In this document: positions 16,450-25,123 of the stretch, in pieces
How positions within the stretch are numbered: the stretch's first letter is position 1
Layout of the letters: each line of letters begins with the position of its first letter
Assembly (NCBI GenBank): GCA_963770485.1
Contig: CAVYPX010000011.1
Coordinates: 256,698 to 320,697 of the forward strand
Direction of reading: 5' to 3'
DNA length: 64,000 nt
Source: CAVVEC01 sp963770485
GTDB taxonomy: Bacteria; Acidobacteriota; Terriglobia; Terriglobales; Acidobacteriaceae
Notes under the pieces: model-generated
Seen by the model: the letters and a program-made list of their open reading frames with translations, nothing else
The model's database searches: none
Told to the model about the DNA's origin: nothing
Program-made: the position numbers and the translations under genes

Positions 16450-17367
16450 ATGAAGGCTGCGCTCCTTGCCAGCATCACCTTGCTTTTCATAGTCCACATA
16501 ACGCTTGGGCAACAATCGCAGCAAGACGCTGCACTGGCGGACCCACCGTGGGTGAAGGATGTTGCGGCAAAGCCACTGGTGTACACCGTTCCTGGGATGG
16601 ACAAGGTGCAAGTGCAAAGTGCTGTCTACAAACGGGCGGGATCGAGGGACCTCAAGATGGACGCTTACCGGTCCACCGACCCGGGCAAAAACACGAAACT
16701 GCCAGCGATTATTTTCATTCACGGCGGGTTCCTGCCGCCCAATCTCAAGACCCAGCCCACCGACTGGAACGTTTTTCAGTCCTACGGCCGAGTGGCCGCG
16801 GCCTCCGGCTTCGTCGGGGTGACCTTCAACCATCGCTTGTATGAAAGCTGGGAAAGCCTTGAGAACTCGACCAGCGACTTGGCGGACGTCATCGTTTACG
16901 TCCGCAACAATGCTGTTTCCCTTGGAGTCGACAAAGACCGGATCGCGTTGTGGTCATTCTCCGGGGGCGGCCCGCTGCTGAGTCTGGCCATTCGTGACCC
17001 GCAGCCTTACATTCGCTGCATCATTTCGTATTACTCGCTGCTCGATCTGCAGCATACCGCGAAAGAGTCACGCGGAGCCTTGCCAGACCAGGCTTTGTTG
17101 GACCTTTCTCCGCTGCATCAGTTGGAGATCAGCGAAAAACCGATTGCTCCAATGTTCATTGCACGCATGGGCCAGGATATGCCGAACATCACAGATTCCG
17201 TGGATCGCTTCATTCTCGTGGCGCTGACCAAGAACGTGAGGCTCACATTGAGCAACGATCCCCAGGGACATCACGGTTTTGACATTGAGGACAATACCGA
17301 TGTGTCACGCGAAATCATCCGGCAAACCTTCGATTTCCTGAAGGCTCAGTTGGGCGCAGATCGCTAG
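16450..17367 (+). CDS. Secreted alpha/beta hydrolase
   Basis: 305 residues with a signal peptide (LLASITLLFIVHITLGQQ) and an alpha/beta-hydrolase domain. The oxyanion segment is IIFIHGGFLPP, the nucleophile elbow is ALWSFSGGGP (serine in place of the first glycine of GxSxG), and the catalytic histidine is in GHHGFD. Related to esterase/lipase and BD-FAE-like families; substrate unknown. AGGAGG lies eight to nine bases before the ATG at 16450. Confidence 0.82.
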   Translation: MKAALLASITLLFIVHITLGQQSQQDAALADPPWVKDVAAKPLVYTVPGMDKVQVQSAVYKRAGSRDLKMDAYRSTDPGKNTKLPAIIFIHGGFLPPNLKTQPTDWNVFQSYGRVAAASGFVGVTFNHRLYESWESLENSTSDLADVIVYVRNNAVSLGVDKDRIALWSFSGGGPLLSLAIRDPQPYIRCIISYYSLLDLQHTAKESRGALPDQALLDLSPLHQLEISEKPIAPMFIARMGQDMPNITDSVDRFILVALTKNVRLTLSNDPQGHHGFDIEDNTDVSREIIRQTFDFLKAQLGADR

Positions 17368-17394
17368 CACTCGTCTTACAAATCGTTTTAAAAT

Positions 17395-17455
17395 GGCACG
17401 GTTCTCTAGCCGTGCCGCTCAGGCCCCGAAAAACTTGGGGCTTCAGCCCCTGAGG
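17395..17455. repeat. Palindromic sequence between converging genes
   Basis: GGCACGG (17395-17401) and CCGTGCC (17410-17416) form a perfect hairpin, followed by GGCCCC / GGGGC / CCCCTGAGG blocks that can also pair. It lies between the hydrolase and pdxT genes, which converge, and may act as a two-way terminator. Sequence differs from the TCATCCTGAG-type repeats. Confidence 0.5.
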
Positions 17456-17496
17456 GGGACACCACCTTCGCTCTCAAACGGTTTGTGAGACCAGTT

Positions 17497-18063
17497 CTAG
17501 TGTTGTGAGCCGTTGTCCACGAGATCCAGGAAGGCTCGGTGGACTCGGGTGTCTTCGGACAGCTCGGGATGGAAGGTCGCGGCCATCACTCTTCCCTGCC
17601 GGACCGCAACGGGATCGTCGCGTTCGGTGGCGATGACTTCGACGCCGGGGCCGACGTGTTCGATTTTAGGGGCGCGAATGAAGACCATTTCAACTGGCTC
17701 ACCGCGGAATCTCCCTTCACGGATGGAGCTGTCGATCTGGCGGCCATAGGCGTTGCGGCGAATGCTGATGTCGAGTACGCCGAGTCCTTTCTGTTTCGGA
17801 TTTTCGACCTCGTTAGCTAGAAGGATCGCTCCGGCGCACGTGCCGAACGTCGGCTTTACCCGGACGAACTCCTTTAGCTTTTCGAATCCGGCTTTGCCGA
17901 GCAATTTGAGGAATGTGCTGGATTCGCCGCCGGGGATCACGAGTCCGTCGATTTCGTCGAGTTGTTCGGGTTTCCTGACGAGCACAACTTCGGCGCCCAG
18001 CTCTTCGAGCCGTTTGCGGTGCGCGTCGAAATCGCCCTGCAGGGCTAGGACACCGATTCTCAT
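17497..18063 (-). CDS. pdxT: Pyridoxal 5'-phosphate synthase glutaminase subunit
   Basis: Class I glutamine amidotransferase that supplies ammonia to PdxS for PLP synthesis from ribose 5-phosphate and glyceraldehyde 3-phosphate. 188 residues from the ATG at 18063. Seen: GVLALQGDFDAH, PGGESST, nucleophile C in FGTCAGAI, and the H/E dyad in FHPELSED. All catalytic residues are present. pdxS lies 1.1 kb upstream on the same strand, with a toxin pair inserted between, an unusual split of a normally adjacent gene pair. Confidence 0.93.
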   Translation of the reverse strand: MRIGVLALQGDFDAHRKRLEELGAEVVLVRKPEQLDEIDGLVIPGGESSTFLKLLGKAGFEKLKEFVRVKPTFGTCAGAILLANEVENPKQKGLGVLDISIRRNAYGRQIDSSIREGRFRGEPVEMVFIRAPKIEHVGPGVEVIATERDDPVAVRQGRVMAATFHPELSEDTRVHRAFLDLVDNGSQH

Positions 18064-18259
18064 GCGTGCGGACGCCTCCATCCGTGCGTCACCTCGGGCC
18101 GCCATGGGTTCATTGGATTGTAACGGATGGCGGCAGGATGCACTTCGCGGATGGAAATGGCTCCGGCGCACGGAGCCGTCAGCAAAATCATGCGGTGTAA
18201 GCAATCCGTCAATTTCCGTATCTTGTTAGGCAGCGTAGGCGTCAAGTTACCCGAGGAGA

Positions 18260-18574
18260 TTATCTCTGCGTTTCAGCGCGATCCTTCCAATATCCTGGTC
18301 TGCGGTGCCCGTGAGCTACGGCTAGGACTTGAACGGTCGATTCTTTCTCTCGATAGATCACAGCGTACGGAAACCGCTGGAGAACGAATTTTCGCGTACC
18401 GTGCAGGTGATCCGGCCAAGTTCCCGGCCAGCGCGCGATATCTTCGAGCGCTTCGTAAATCGCGGCCAGAAATCTAATGCTTGCTTCAGGGTTTCGCTGG
18501 CGGTACCAATTGCTTGCAGATTCGACTTCCTGCCACGCCTCGGGATGAAAGTGGTATGGCTTATTTGCCGGCAT
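18260..18574 (-). CDS. ParE/RelE-type toxin
   Basis: 104-residue toxin of the RelE/ParE superfamily: YHFHPEAWQEVESASNWYRQRNPEASIRF, RWPGTWPDHLHGTRKFVLQRFPYAVIYR and VLAVAHGHRRPGYW at the C-terminus. The pattern fits ParE-like members paired with small alpha-helical antitoxins. Overlaps its antitoxin by 14 bases. Lies between pdxS and pdxT. Confidence 0.85.
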   Translation of the reverse strand: MPANKPYHFHPEAWQEVESASNWYRQRNPEASIRFLAAIYEALEDIARWPGTWPDHLHGTRKFVLQRFPYAVIYREKESTVQVLAVAHGHRRPGYWKDRAETQR

Positions 18575-18806
18575 CGGACAGCCGGGCCATCAGGCGGCGT
18601 CGCACTTCCTCATAAGGAATCAGTTGGACTTTGCCGGAATCGACTTCTTCGATGCGGCGCTTGATCTCCTCAGACCAAGCTGCCTCGATCCCTGGATCGG
18701 GCGGGTGTTCGTCGAGGCTTTCGAGAAGCGATCCCGCCAGCGCGGCGCGTGCCTCGGGAGGCAGAGCCAGCGCTTTCTTTAGGATGTCGGACACTTCAGA
18801 AGTCAT
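18561..18806 (-). CDS. Antitoxin, addiction-module component (TIGR02574 type)
   Basis: 81 residues, mostly helical: ILKKALALPPEARAALAGSLLESL, then PGIEAAWSEEIKRRIEEVDSG and IPYEEVRRRL, the standard pattern of the CHP02574 antitoxin family that partners ParE-like toxins. Starts with ATG at 18806; downstream toxin overlaps. Confidence 0.85.
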   Translation of the reverse strand: MTSEVSDILKKALALPPEARAALAGSLLESLDEHPPDPGIEAAWSEEIKRRIEEVDSGKVQLIPYEEVRRRLMARLSDAGK

Positions 18807-18941
18807 GAGGTCATTTTACTCCGGGAGGCAAGCGGTCGCCTGATCACAACGCGAATGGCTGGGGCGAATGAAGCAGCCGGGCTCATGCCGTCTTTCCCGG
18901 CGCTGTGGCAGGGATGATGAGAGTATTGTTCGGTCCACGCT

Positions 18942-19139
18942 TCATAGCAATGGCAAGAGAATAGTCGCTCTCCGCTCTGCTGGTGGCATCGGGCACATCC
19001 CTCGCAGCTGCTGCGCCAGGTGCTCATAGGCGGTGTCGATCATTTCAATTGCTACGCGGACGCCGTCAAGAAACTGGGCCTGCGTCGGATTAAGGGTAAC
19101 CGGCGGCCGTCTCAAAGGAGAATCTAGACTGATTAGCAC
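18942..19139 (-). CDS. Possible small protein or gene remnant
   Basis: 65 codons in the 336-base gap between the antitoxin and pdxS. Residues 15-48 (TLNPTQAQFLDGVRVAIEMI, then DTAYEHLAQQL) read like a real amphipathic-helical protein, but the frame ends abruptly after LLPLL. It could be the start of a longer broken gene. No family recognised. Confidence 0.3.
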   Translation of the reverse strand: MLISLDSPLRRPPVTLNPTQAQFLDGVRVAIEMIDTAYEHLAQQLRGMCPMPPAERRATILLPLL

Positions 19140-19142
19140 ACG

Positions 19143-20063
19143 TCACCAACCCCTAGTCTGCAGCATGTGGGCTTCGTCCAGCGCGGCGACGGCCAGGCCT
19201 TTCATGGCGCCTGCGAGATCCTCGCTGACTTCAAGTAATACTTTAGGGTCTTGATAATGAGTTGCCGCTTGCACGATGGCGCGGGCGCGCTTCGCTGCTT
19301 CTTCCGGGTCGGCGAAAGTCGTCGAGTCCTTCATGAAGATTCCTGAGCCCACGAACACAGCTTCCGCGCCCAGTTGCATGACCAGCGACGCGTCGGCGGG
19401 AGTGGCGATGCCTCCAGCAGAGAAATTCGGCACCGGCAGCTTCCCTTCCTTGGCGACCATCTTCACCAGCTCGTACGGCGCGCCGTGCTCTTTGGCCTTG
19501 GCGTAGAGTTCCTGCTCGCTGAGCACGGTGAGAATCTTCATTTCCTGCACAATCTGCCGGATGTGCTTTACGGCATGGACAACGTCGCCGGTACCGGCTT
19601 CACCCTTGGTGCGAATCATGGCCGCGCCTTCAGCAATGCGGCGCAGCGCTTCGCCGAGGTTGCGCGCCCCGCAGACAAAGGGAACGTTGAAGGCGTGCTT
19701 GTCCACATGATGGGCTTCGTCGGCAGGCGTGAGCACCTCGGATTCGTCGATGTAGTCGACGCCCAACTCCTGCAGGATCTGGGCCTCGGCAAAGTGCCCG
19801 ATGCGGCACTTGGCCATGACTGGAATCGAAACCGATGCCATGATCTCGCGAATCTTCTTCGGTGAAGCCATGCGCGCCACGCCGCCTTCGGCGCGAATCT
19901 GCGCCGGAACGCGCTCCAGCGCCATGACTGCAACCGCGCCGGCCTTTTCAGCAATCACAGCCTGCTCGACGTTGGTGACGTCCATGATCACGCCGCCCTT
20001 GAGCATTTCGGCGAGGCCGGTTTTCAGACGAAGGCTTGTGGAATTGCCATTGTTTTGGGACAT
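19143..20063 (-). CDS. pdxS: Pyridoxal 5'-phosphate synthase lyase subunit
   Basis: PdxS (Pdx1/YaaD), the TIM-barrel synthase that forms PLP with ammonia from PdxT; 306 residues, normal length. Seen: LKGGVIMDVTNVEQA (first active-site lysine region), CRIGHFAEAQILQELGVDYIDESEVLTPAD, RTKGEAGTGDVVHAVKH (second lysine K, about 160) and NFSAGGIATPADA phosphate site. Divergent from a MocR-type regulator, as in organisms where PdxR controls pdxST. Confidence 0.95.
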   Translation of the reverse strand: MSQNNGNSTSLRLKTGLAEMLKGGVIMDVTNVEQAVIAEKAGAVAVMALERVPAQIRAEGGVARMASPKKIREIMASVSIPVMAKCRIGHFAEAQILQELGVDYIDESEVLTPADEAHHVDKHAFNVPFVCGARNLGEALRRIAEGAAMIRTKGEAGTGDVVHAVKHIRQIVQEMKILTVLSEQELYAKAKEHGAPYELVKMVAKEGKLPVPNFSAGGIATPADASLVMQLGAEAVFVGSGIFMKDSTTFADPEEAAKRARAIVQAATHYQDPKVLLEVSEDLAGAMKGLAVAALDEAHMLQTRGW

Positions 20064-20117
20064 GATGCCATCTCCTTAAGAAGCTAACCTCAGAATAAGC
20101 CAATAAGTGGTCAGTAT

Positions 20118-20138
20118 GATATATCCATTTTGATATAT
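20118..20138. promoter_or_regulatory. Direct repeats in the pdxS-pdxR intergenic region
   Basis: TGATATAT occurs at 20118-20125 and again at 20131-20138, 13 bases apart, in the AT-rich 150-base gap between divergent genes. MocR/PdxR regulators typically bind spaced direct repeats, so this is a candidate PdxR site; a TATACAT follows at 20141. Not proven. Confidence 0.45.
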
Positions 20139-20216
20139 TCTATACATACCATTATGCGAGAAAGAGTAAAACTCATTAACCACTGAGGACGCCGATAACA
20201 CAGAGGAAAATAAAAA

Positions 20217-21692
20217 ATGGCCAAGAAGCACAGCACACTGCCGCTGAGTCTTCGTCAGCCCGGTTCCGGAACGCCGCTCTATCGCTGGCTGTACGAGGAA
20301 TTGCGCTCAGCCATCCTGGCCGGGCATCTGCGGCCCGGGGCGCGGCTTCCGGCTACTCGTGACCTGGCGGCACAATACGGGCTTTCGCGTCCCACGATCG
20401 TAACCGCCTTCGAGCAGTTGCGGTCGGAAGGTTACGTGGAAGGCAAAGTAGGGTCGGGCACCTACATCAGCCAGACTTTGCCCGATGAGCTCTTGCACGT
20501 GCCCAAGGCCGCGACAAGGCCAAACAAACGCCGTCTCAAGCTGGCGCTTTCCGCATATGCGCGCCGATTGCAACCGCTGCGGCGCGCCGATTCCAGCCGT
20601 ATACGCGCGTTCCGCGGGAACCTTCCGGCACTCCATGAGTTCCCTACCGCTCTGTGGGCGCAGGTTGCGTCACGGCGGCTCCGCCGGGTGCCGGCCAGCC
20701 TGCTGGCCGGGGGAGAAGCTCTGGGCTATCGTCCGCTACGCGAGGCTGTCGCCGAATATCTGAATACCTCGCGCGGTGTGAAGTGTTCCGCTGATCAGGT
20801 GCTGATCATTTCCGGGGTGCAGGAGGCGCTGAATCGCGCGGCACATCTTCTGCTCGATCCGGGAGACAAGGTTTGGATGGAAGAGCCAGGTTATCCGGGC
20901 GCAACCTTGGCATTTCGATCCGTGGGTGGGGATGTGTGCTCGGTGCCTGTAGATGCAGAGGGTCTGAATCTGGAAGCCGGAGTCAAGCGCTGGCCCAGGC
21001 CGCGAATGGTTTACGTAACTCCGGGGCACCAGTTTCCTCTGGGTGTGACCATGAGCCTGCGCCGCCGCTTGTCGCTGCTGGAGTGGGCGAGGCGGGCGCA
21101 AGCGATCATCTTCGAGGACGATTACGACAGTGAATAGCGCTATTCCGGCCGACCGATTCCGGCGTTGCAAGGCCTGGACAAATCCAGTGTGGTGATCTTC
21201 GCCGGCAGCTTCAGCCTGGTGCTGTTCCCGTCTCTAAGATTGGGGTACGTCGTCGTTCCACCGGATATGGTCGACATCTTCGCCGCGGCGGCTTCGGTCA
21301 GCACGCATCACCCGCCCTTGATCGATCAAGCCATTCTCTGCGATTTCATCCGCCAGGGGCATTTCGCGCGGCATGTGCGTAGAATGCGGCAGTTGTATGC
21401 CGAGCGGTTGGCAGTGCTTATCGAGTCAGCGCGAGCGCATCTCAGCGGTCTGCTCGAAATTGGCGACGTCGAAGCCGGCTTGCGAACTGTAGGATGGTTG
21501 CAGCACGGAATTTCCGCTGAGCGTGTGACACAGGCGGCGGCCCAGCACGATGTGGAAGTGGTCCCGCTGAGCCGGTATGGCTACGGCCGATCGCCGCAAA
21601 ACGGGCTGGTGCTCGGTTTTGCGGCGGTAGACGGGCGGGAATTGCGGCGAGGGGTAGAGGGGCTGGCAAAGGCGTTGGAGGAATGCGAATAA
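20217..21692 (+). pseudogene. pdxR: MocR/PdxR-type GntR regulator, broken by in-frame stop
   Basis: GntR winged helix (residues 20-95: LYRWLYEELRSAILAGHL, YGLSRPTIVTAFEQLRSEGYV) fused to a type I aminotransferase-like domain (EALGYRPLREAVAEYL, VYVTPGHQFPLGVTMS, FEDDYDSE), the PdxR architecture. A TAG at 21135-21137 interrupts the frame after DDYDSE; the same frame resumes at once with RYSGRPIPALQGLD and runs to 21692. Relatives have Y or F at that place, so one base change from a tyrosine codon explains it. The PLP-lysine motif, usually FSK, reads FSL (SFSLVLFP), so the cofactor lysine is also lost. Two lesions point to a decayed regulator of the divergent pdxS; the N-terminal 306 residues could still make a DNA-binding fragment. 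Confidence 0.82.
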
Positions 21693-21713
21693 GTCACTAA
21701 CTCTCTACAAATT

Positions 21714-21807
21714 GTCATCCGAATGAATGGAGGGATCTGTATTTTTCGACTGCAGATCCCTCGGCACGTTCTCGCCGCGTGCGCGGCTACGAACGGCTCG
21801 GAATGAC
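21714..21807. repeat. Intergenic palindromic repeat, copy 4
   Basis: GTCATCCGA at the left and TCGGAATGAC at the right are inverted; inner AGGGATCTG and CAGATCCCT also pair. Between the converging regulator pseudogene and thioesterase gene. Same class as the copy at 10640. Confidence 0.7.
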
Positions 21808-21856
21808 AATGCATCAGGTTGACGCGCCGCCTGCACCGGCCACGTGTTCTTCATTG

Positions 21857-22327
21857 CTATCGATCTACGAACTTGGCGAACATCTTGTGCGGATCAATTG
21901 AGATGAACAGTCCGCGGCTGCGGGCGAGCACTTCATCTTTCTGATTGAGGATTTCGGCCATGTTGATGTGCTGCCGTCCCTTGACCCTGACTTCGCGCGA
22001 CTCCACGCGCAGGGGCCGGTTCAGCGGTACCGGCTTCCGGTAGTCCACCGTGATCTGTGAGGTCAAGGCCACCACGTGGCGTAGCTTGTTCACCTTGCCC
22101 ATCGCCTCATCGAGGATCGTCGCGATGATTCCGCCATGAGCGTGTCCTGGCGGACCGGTGTAACGCTTGCCCAGCCGGAAGCGGCACACGAAGCAGTCAC
22201 GCTCCTCATCATAGGTGAACTTCAGCCGCATGCCTTCGGTATTGTTCCTGCCGCAGGCGAAACAGAAGTTCTTCTGCAAGCGGACGAAGCTTGTATTGTG
22301 CCCATGTCCGTGAGTTTTTCTCGGCAT
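21857..22327 (-). CDS. Hot-dog fold thioesterase (PaaI-like)
   Basis: 156 residues from the ATG at 22327. Hot-dog thioesterase signature: FRLGKRYTGPPGHAHGGIIATILDEAMG (HGG and the E in LDEA), then TSQITVDYRKPVPLNRPLRVE. A short N-terminal CFACGRNNTEGM segment with two cysteines is common in this subgroup (YiiD/PaaI-like). Likely acyl-CoA hydrolysis; the substrate is not predictable. Divergent from the oxidase operon. Confidence 0.85.
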   Translation of the reverse strand: MPRKTHGHGHNTSFVRLQKNFCFACGRNNTEGMRLKFTYDEERDCFVCRFRLGKRYTGPPGHAHGGIIATILDEAMGKVNKLRHVVALTSQITVDYRKPVPLNRPLRVESREVRVKGRQHINMAEILNQKDEVLARSRGLFISIDPHKMFAKFVDR

Positions 22328-22452
22328 GTTTCGAATTCTATCGCGACCTAGAACCAACCGAACCTCTGCGGGAGTTCGCCCGTTAGAGGTCAATAAGTCG
22401 CCATACGTTCCGGGGTCACGCGGACCTCACATCACTACAGGGGCTTGCATAC

Positions 22453-22470
22453 ATCACACAGGGCTGTGAT
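22453..22470. promoter_or_regulatory. Inverted repeat upstream of the oxidase operon
   Basis: ATCACA (22453-22458) and TGTGAT (22465-22470) are exact inverted repeats with a six-base spacer, 76 bases before coxB. TTGCAT at 22445 and GATAGA at 22468 could be -35/-10 elements overlapping it. The layout suggests an operator for a dimeric regulator; its identity is unknown. Confidence 0.45.
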
Positions 22471-22545
22471 AGACTCCGGGCCAACCACTTTTCTGTTGAT
22501 GGGGACACAAGAATGCTCAAACCATCGTCCGGGGAGGTCTTGTAG

Positions 22546-23352
22546 ATGGGCCTGGCACTGCTCCTGATCATCTGGCTAATTACCTTCTTCAGCACTTACT
22601 TCTTCGCAGCAAAAACCTGGTGGTTGCCGCACGGCGTCTCAACCGCCGCGCCCTGGATTGACCACCAGTTCGCCTTGACCTATGTGCTGATGGGAGTTGT
22701 GTTTGTGGCCGCGCAGGGCGCGCTGGGCTGGCTCGTCTGGAAGTATCGCGATCGCCCCGGCGCCGCACCCGTCCGTTACTCCCACGGCAACACTACGCTG
22801 GAGATGCTGTGGACGACCCTCACCGCGGTCCTCTTTATTGGCTTGAACCTGATGGGAAGCCACGTGTGGGCCAGCGAACGCTTTGAACCGGCGCATGCAG
22901 GTTCGGTTCCCGTGGAAGTCACGGGCATGCAGTTTGCCTGGTACTTCCGCTATCCGGGTGCGGACGGAAAGTACGGGCGAACGGATCCCAAGCTCATGGA
23001 TCCCTCGGCGGGAAACGAGGCGGCAGTGGGCCTCGATCCTTCAGATGCCGCTTCCAAAGATGACGTGGTCACAGGAACGATGTATCTTCCCGTAAACCGC
23101 GAAGTTGATCTTACCTTGCGCGCAGTGGACGTGATCCACAGCTTCTTCGTTCCTTCGTTCCGTTTCAAGCAGGATGCGGTCCCCGGGCTTGCCATCCACA
23201 TGCACTTCACGCCGACGGAAATTGGGGAATACGAGATTGCGTGCGCCGAGCTTTGCGGCCTGGGTCACTACAAAATGCACGGCATGGTTCACGTTGTGAG
23301 TCAGGAAGACTTTGACAAATGGCTGGCAGCACGGGAGGCAGAGAAACAGTAA
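22546..23352 (+). CDS. coxB: Cytochrome c oxidase subunit II
   Basis: Heme-copper oxidase subunit II, 268 residues. Two N-terminal transmembrane helices (LALLLIIWLITFFSTYFF; ALTYVLMGVVFVAAQGALGWLV), plus a helix around TLTAVLFIGLNLMGSHVW, then a periplasmic cupredoxin domain. CuA ligands are complete: CAELCGLGHYKMHG with the upstream H in DVIHSFFVPSF. VTGMQFAWYFRYPG is the conserved aromatic entry site. No fused cytochrome c domain. First gene of the oxidase operon; its TAA shares a base with the coxA ATG. Confidence 0.93.
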   Translation: MGLALLLIIWLITFFSTYFFAAKTWWLPHGVSTAAPWIDHQFALTYVLMGVVFVAAQGALGWLVWKYRDRPGAAPVRYSHGNTTLEMLWTTLTAVLFIGLNLMGSHVWASERFEPAHAGSVPVEVTGMQFAWYFRYPGADGKYGRTDPKLMDPSAGNEAAVGLDPSDAASKDDVVTGTMYLPVNREVDLTLRAVDVIHSFFVPSFRFKQDAVPGLAIHMHFTPTEIGEYEIACAELCGLGHYKMHGMVHVVSQEDFDKWLAAREAEKQ

Positions 23353-25085
23353 TGGCGACTACGGCTCCGGTACATGCGCACGCAGCTCCTCAAGGATTTA
23401 TCCGCAGGTATGTCTTCAGCCTGGACCACAAGGTCATCGGACTGCAGTACTACTTTCTGGCGCTGATCGCGGTGTTCGTCGGCATGTTTCTCTCGCTGCT
23501 GATGCGCGCTCACCTGATATGGCCAATGGCGATTCTGCCGTTAATCGGCGAGATCAAGCCCGAGACCTATCTGCAGTTGGTGACCATGCACGGCACAATC
23601 ATGGTGTTCTTCGTGCTGACCACCGCGCCCCAGAGCGGGTTCGGGAATTACTTTCTGCCCATTCAAATCGGCGCGCCGGACATGGCCTTCCCGGTTCTGA
23701 ATATGCTTTCGTTCTGGACCACGTTTGTGGCTTTCGTGGTGATGCTTGCGGCTTTCTTCGTGACCGGAGGCGCTCCGTTGCATGGCTGGACGGGATACGC
23801 ACCGCTAAGTGCCCTGACCAATTCAGGGCCAGGTGAACAACTCGGGGCAGATTTGTGGGTAACAAGCATCGCGATTTTTTGCGTGGCTTCGCTGATGGGC
23901 GCGCTGAACTTCATTACCACAACCCTGGATATGCGCGCCAAGGGCATGACGATGTTCCGCATGCCCCTGACGGTATGGGCTTGGTTCATCACTGCAATCC
24001 TCGGGCTGCTGGCGTTTGGCGTTCTGCTCTCGGCGGGAATTCTGCTGCTGCTTGACCGCAATCTCGGCACCAGCTTTTACGTTCCGCTGGTGGTGGTGAA
24101 TGGGCAAGTCATGGGCCATAAGGGCGGCTCGCCCCTGTTGTGGCAGCATCTGTTCTGGTTCTTCGGGCATCCTGAGGTCTATATCGCGATCCTGCCCAGC
24201 ATGGGTGTAGCTTCGCAATTGCTTTCGACGTTCGCGCGCAAGCCGATCTTCGGCTACAGGGCGATGGTCTACGCGATCATGGCGATTGGGTTCCTGGGAT
24301 TCATGGTCTGGGGCCATCACATGTTCATGAGCGGCATGAGCCCGTATTCGGCATTCGCTTTCTCGATCATGACCATGGCGATCGGCGTGCCCTCCGCGAT
24401 TAAGACTTTTAACTGGTTAGGAACGCTTTTGCATGCGCGCATCCGGTTCCACACCCCAATGCTGTTTGCGATTGGCTTCGTTTCGCTTTTCGTTTCCGGC
24501 GGCCTGAGTGGCCCGTTTCTGGCGCAACCCGTGCTCGATATTCCTTTGCACGACACGGCTTACGTGCCCGGGCACTTCCACCTGATCATGGGTGTCGCCT
24601 CGATCTTTGGAATTTTTGGCGCAACCTACTATTGGTTTCCCAAGATGTTTGGCCGGATGATGAATGAACCCCTAGGAAAAATTCACTTTGTGATCACCCT
24701 CATCGGCACTTACTGCATCTTTATGCCGATGCATTATCTGGGGATGGCGGGCCAGCCGCGGCGCTACTCGCAGCTCACGGAAGTTGCCTACCTGCACCAT
24801 CTGATCCCGCTGAACACGTTCATGACCTATGCGGCATTTATCACGGTTGCGGCTCAATTGATCTTCGTGATCAATTTGTTCTGGAGCATGTTCAAGGGAC
24901 CGAAGGCGAGCGACAATCCGTGGGAGGCAACAACTTTGGAATGGACCACGGCGACGCCGCCTCCGCATGACAACTTCGGCGGGCATACGCCGATAGTCAA
25001 TCACGGGCCGTACGAGTACAGCGTGCCGGGCGCGGCGCGGGATTACATCATGCAAACCGATCCGGCAGCCGTGCCATCTCATTAG
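23352..25085 (+). CDS. coxA: Cytochrome c oxidase subunit I
   Basis: Catalytic subunit, 577 residues, about 12 transmembrane helices. Heme a ligands: H in LQLVTMHGTIMVFF and in the C-terminal VPGHFHLIMGV pair (heme a and a3). CuB site: FWFFGHPEVYIAILP with the H-Y cross-link residues, and GHHMF. It reduces O2 to water at the cytoplasmic membrane and pumps protons. The ATG at 23352 overlaps the coxB stop (TAATG); an upstream ATG would lie inside coxB and is not used. Confidence 0.95.
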   Translation: MATTAPVHAHAAPQGFIRRYVFSLDHKVIGLQYYFLALIAVFVGMFLSLLMRAHLIWPMAILPLIGEIKPETYLQLVTMHGTIMVFFVLTTAPQSGFGNYFLPIQIGAPDMAFPVLNMLSFWTTFVAFVVMLAAFFVTGGAPLHGWTGYAPLSALTNSGPGEQLGADLWVTSIAIFCVASLMGALNFITTTLDMRAKGMTMFRMPLTVWAWFITAILGLLAFGVLLSAGILLLLDRNLGTSFYVPLVVVNGQVMGHKGGSPLLWQHLFWFFGHPEVYIAILPSMGVASQLLSTFARKPIFGYRAMVYAIMAIGFLGFMVWGHHMFMSGMSPYSAFAFSIMTMAIGVPSAIKTFNWLGTLLHARIRFHTPMLFAIGFVSLFVSGGLSGPFLAQPVLDIPLHDTAYVPGHFHLIMGVASIFGIFGATYYWFPKMFGRMMNEPLGKIHFVITLIGTYCIFMPMHYLGMAGQPRRYSQLTEVAYLHHLIPLNTFMTYAAFITVAAQLIFVINLFWSMFKGPKASDNPWEATTLEWTTATPPPHDNFGGHTPIVNHGPYEYSVPGAARDYIMQTDPAAVPSH

Positions 25086-25093
25086 ACGAGCGC

Positions 25094-25111
25094 GCGGACA
25101 GGAATGTCCGC
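25094..25111. repeat. Short hairpin repeat between coxA and coxC
   Basis: GCGGACA (25094-25100) and TGTCCGC (25105-25111) form a perfect stem with a four-base loop, followed by GCCACA. A degenerate relative (GCGGACCGGAGTGTCC...GCCACA) lies at 25878-25900 in the next intergenic gap. The two copies in one operon suggest a small dispersed repeat. Confidence 0.5.
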
Positions 25112-25123
25112 GCCACACATGCT

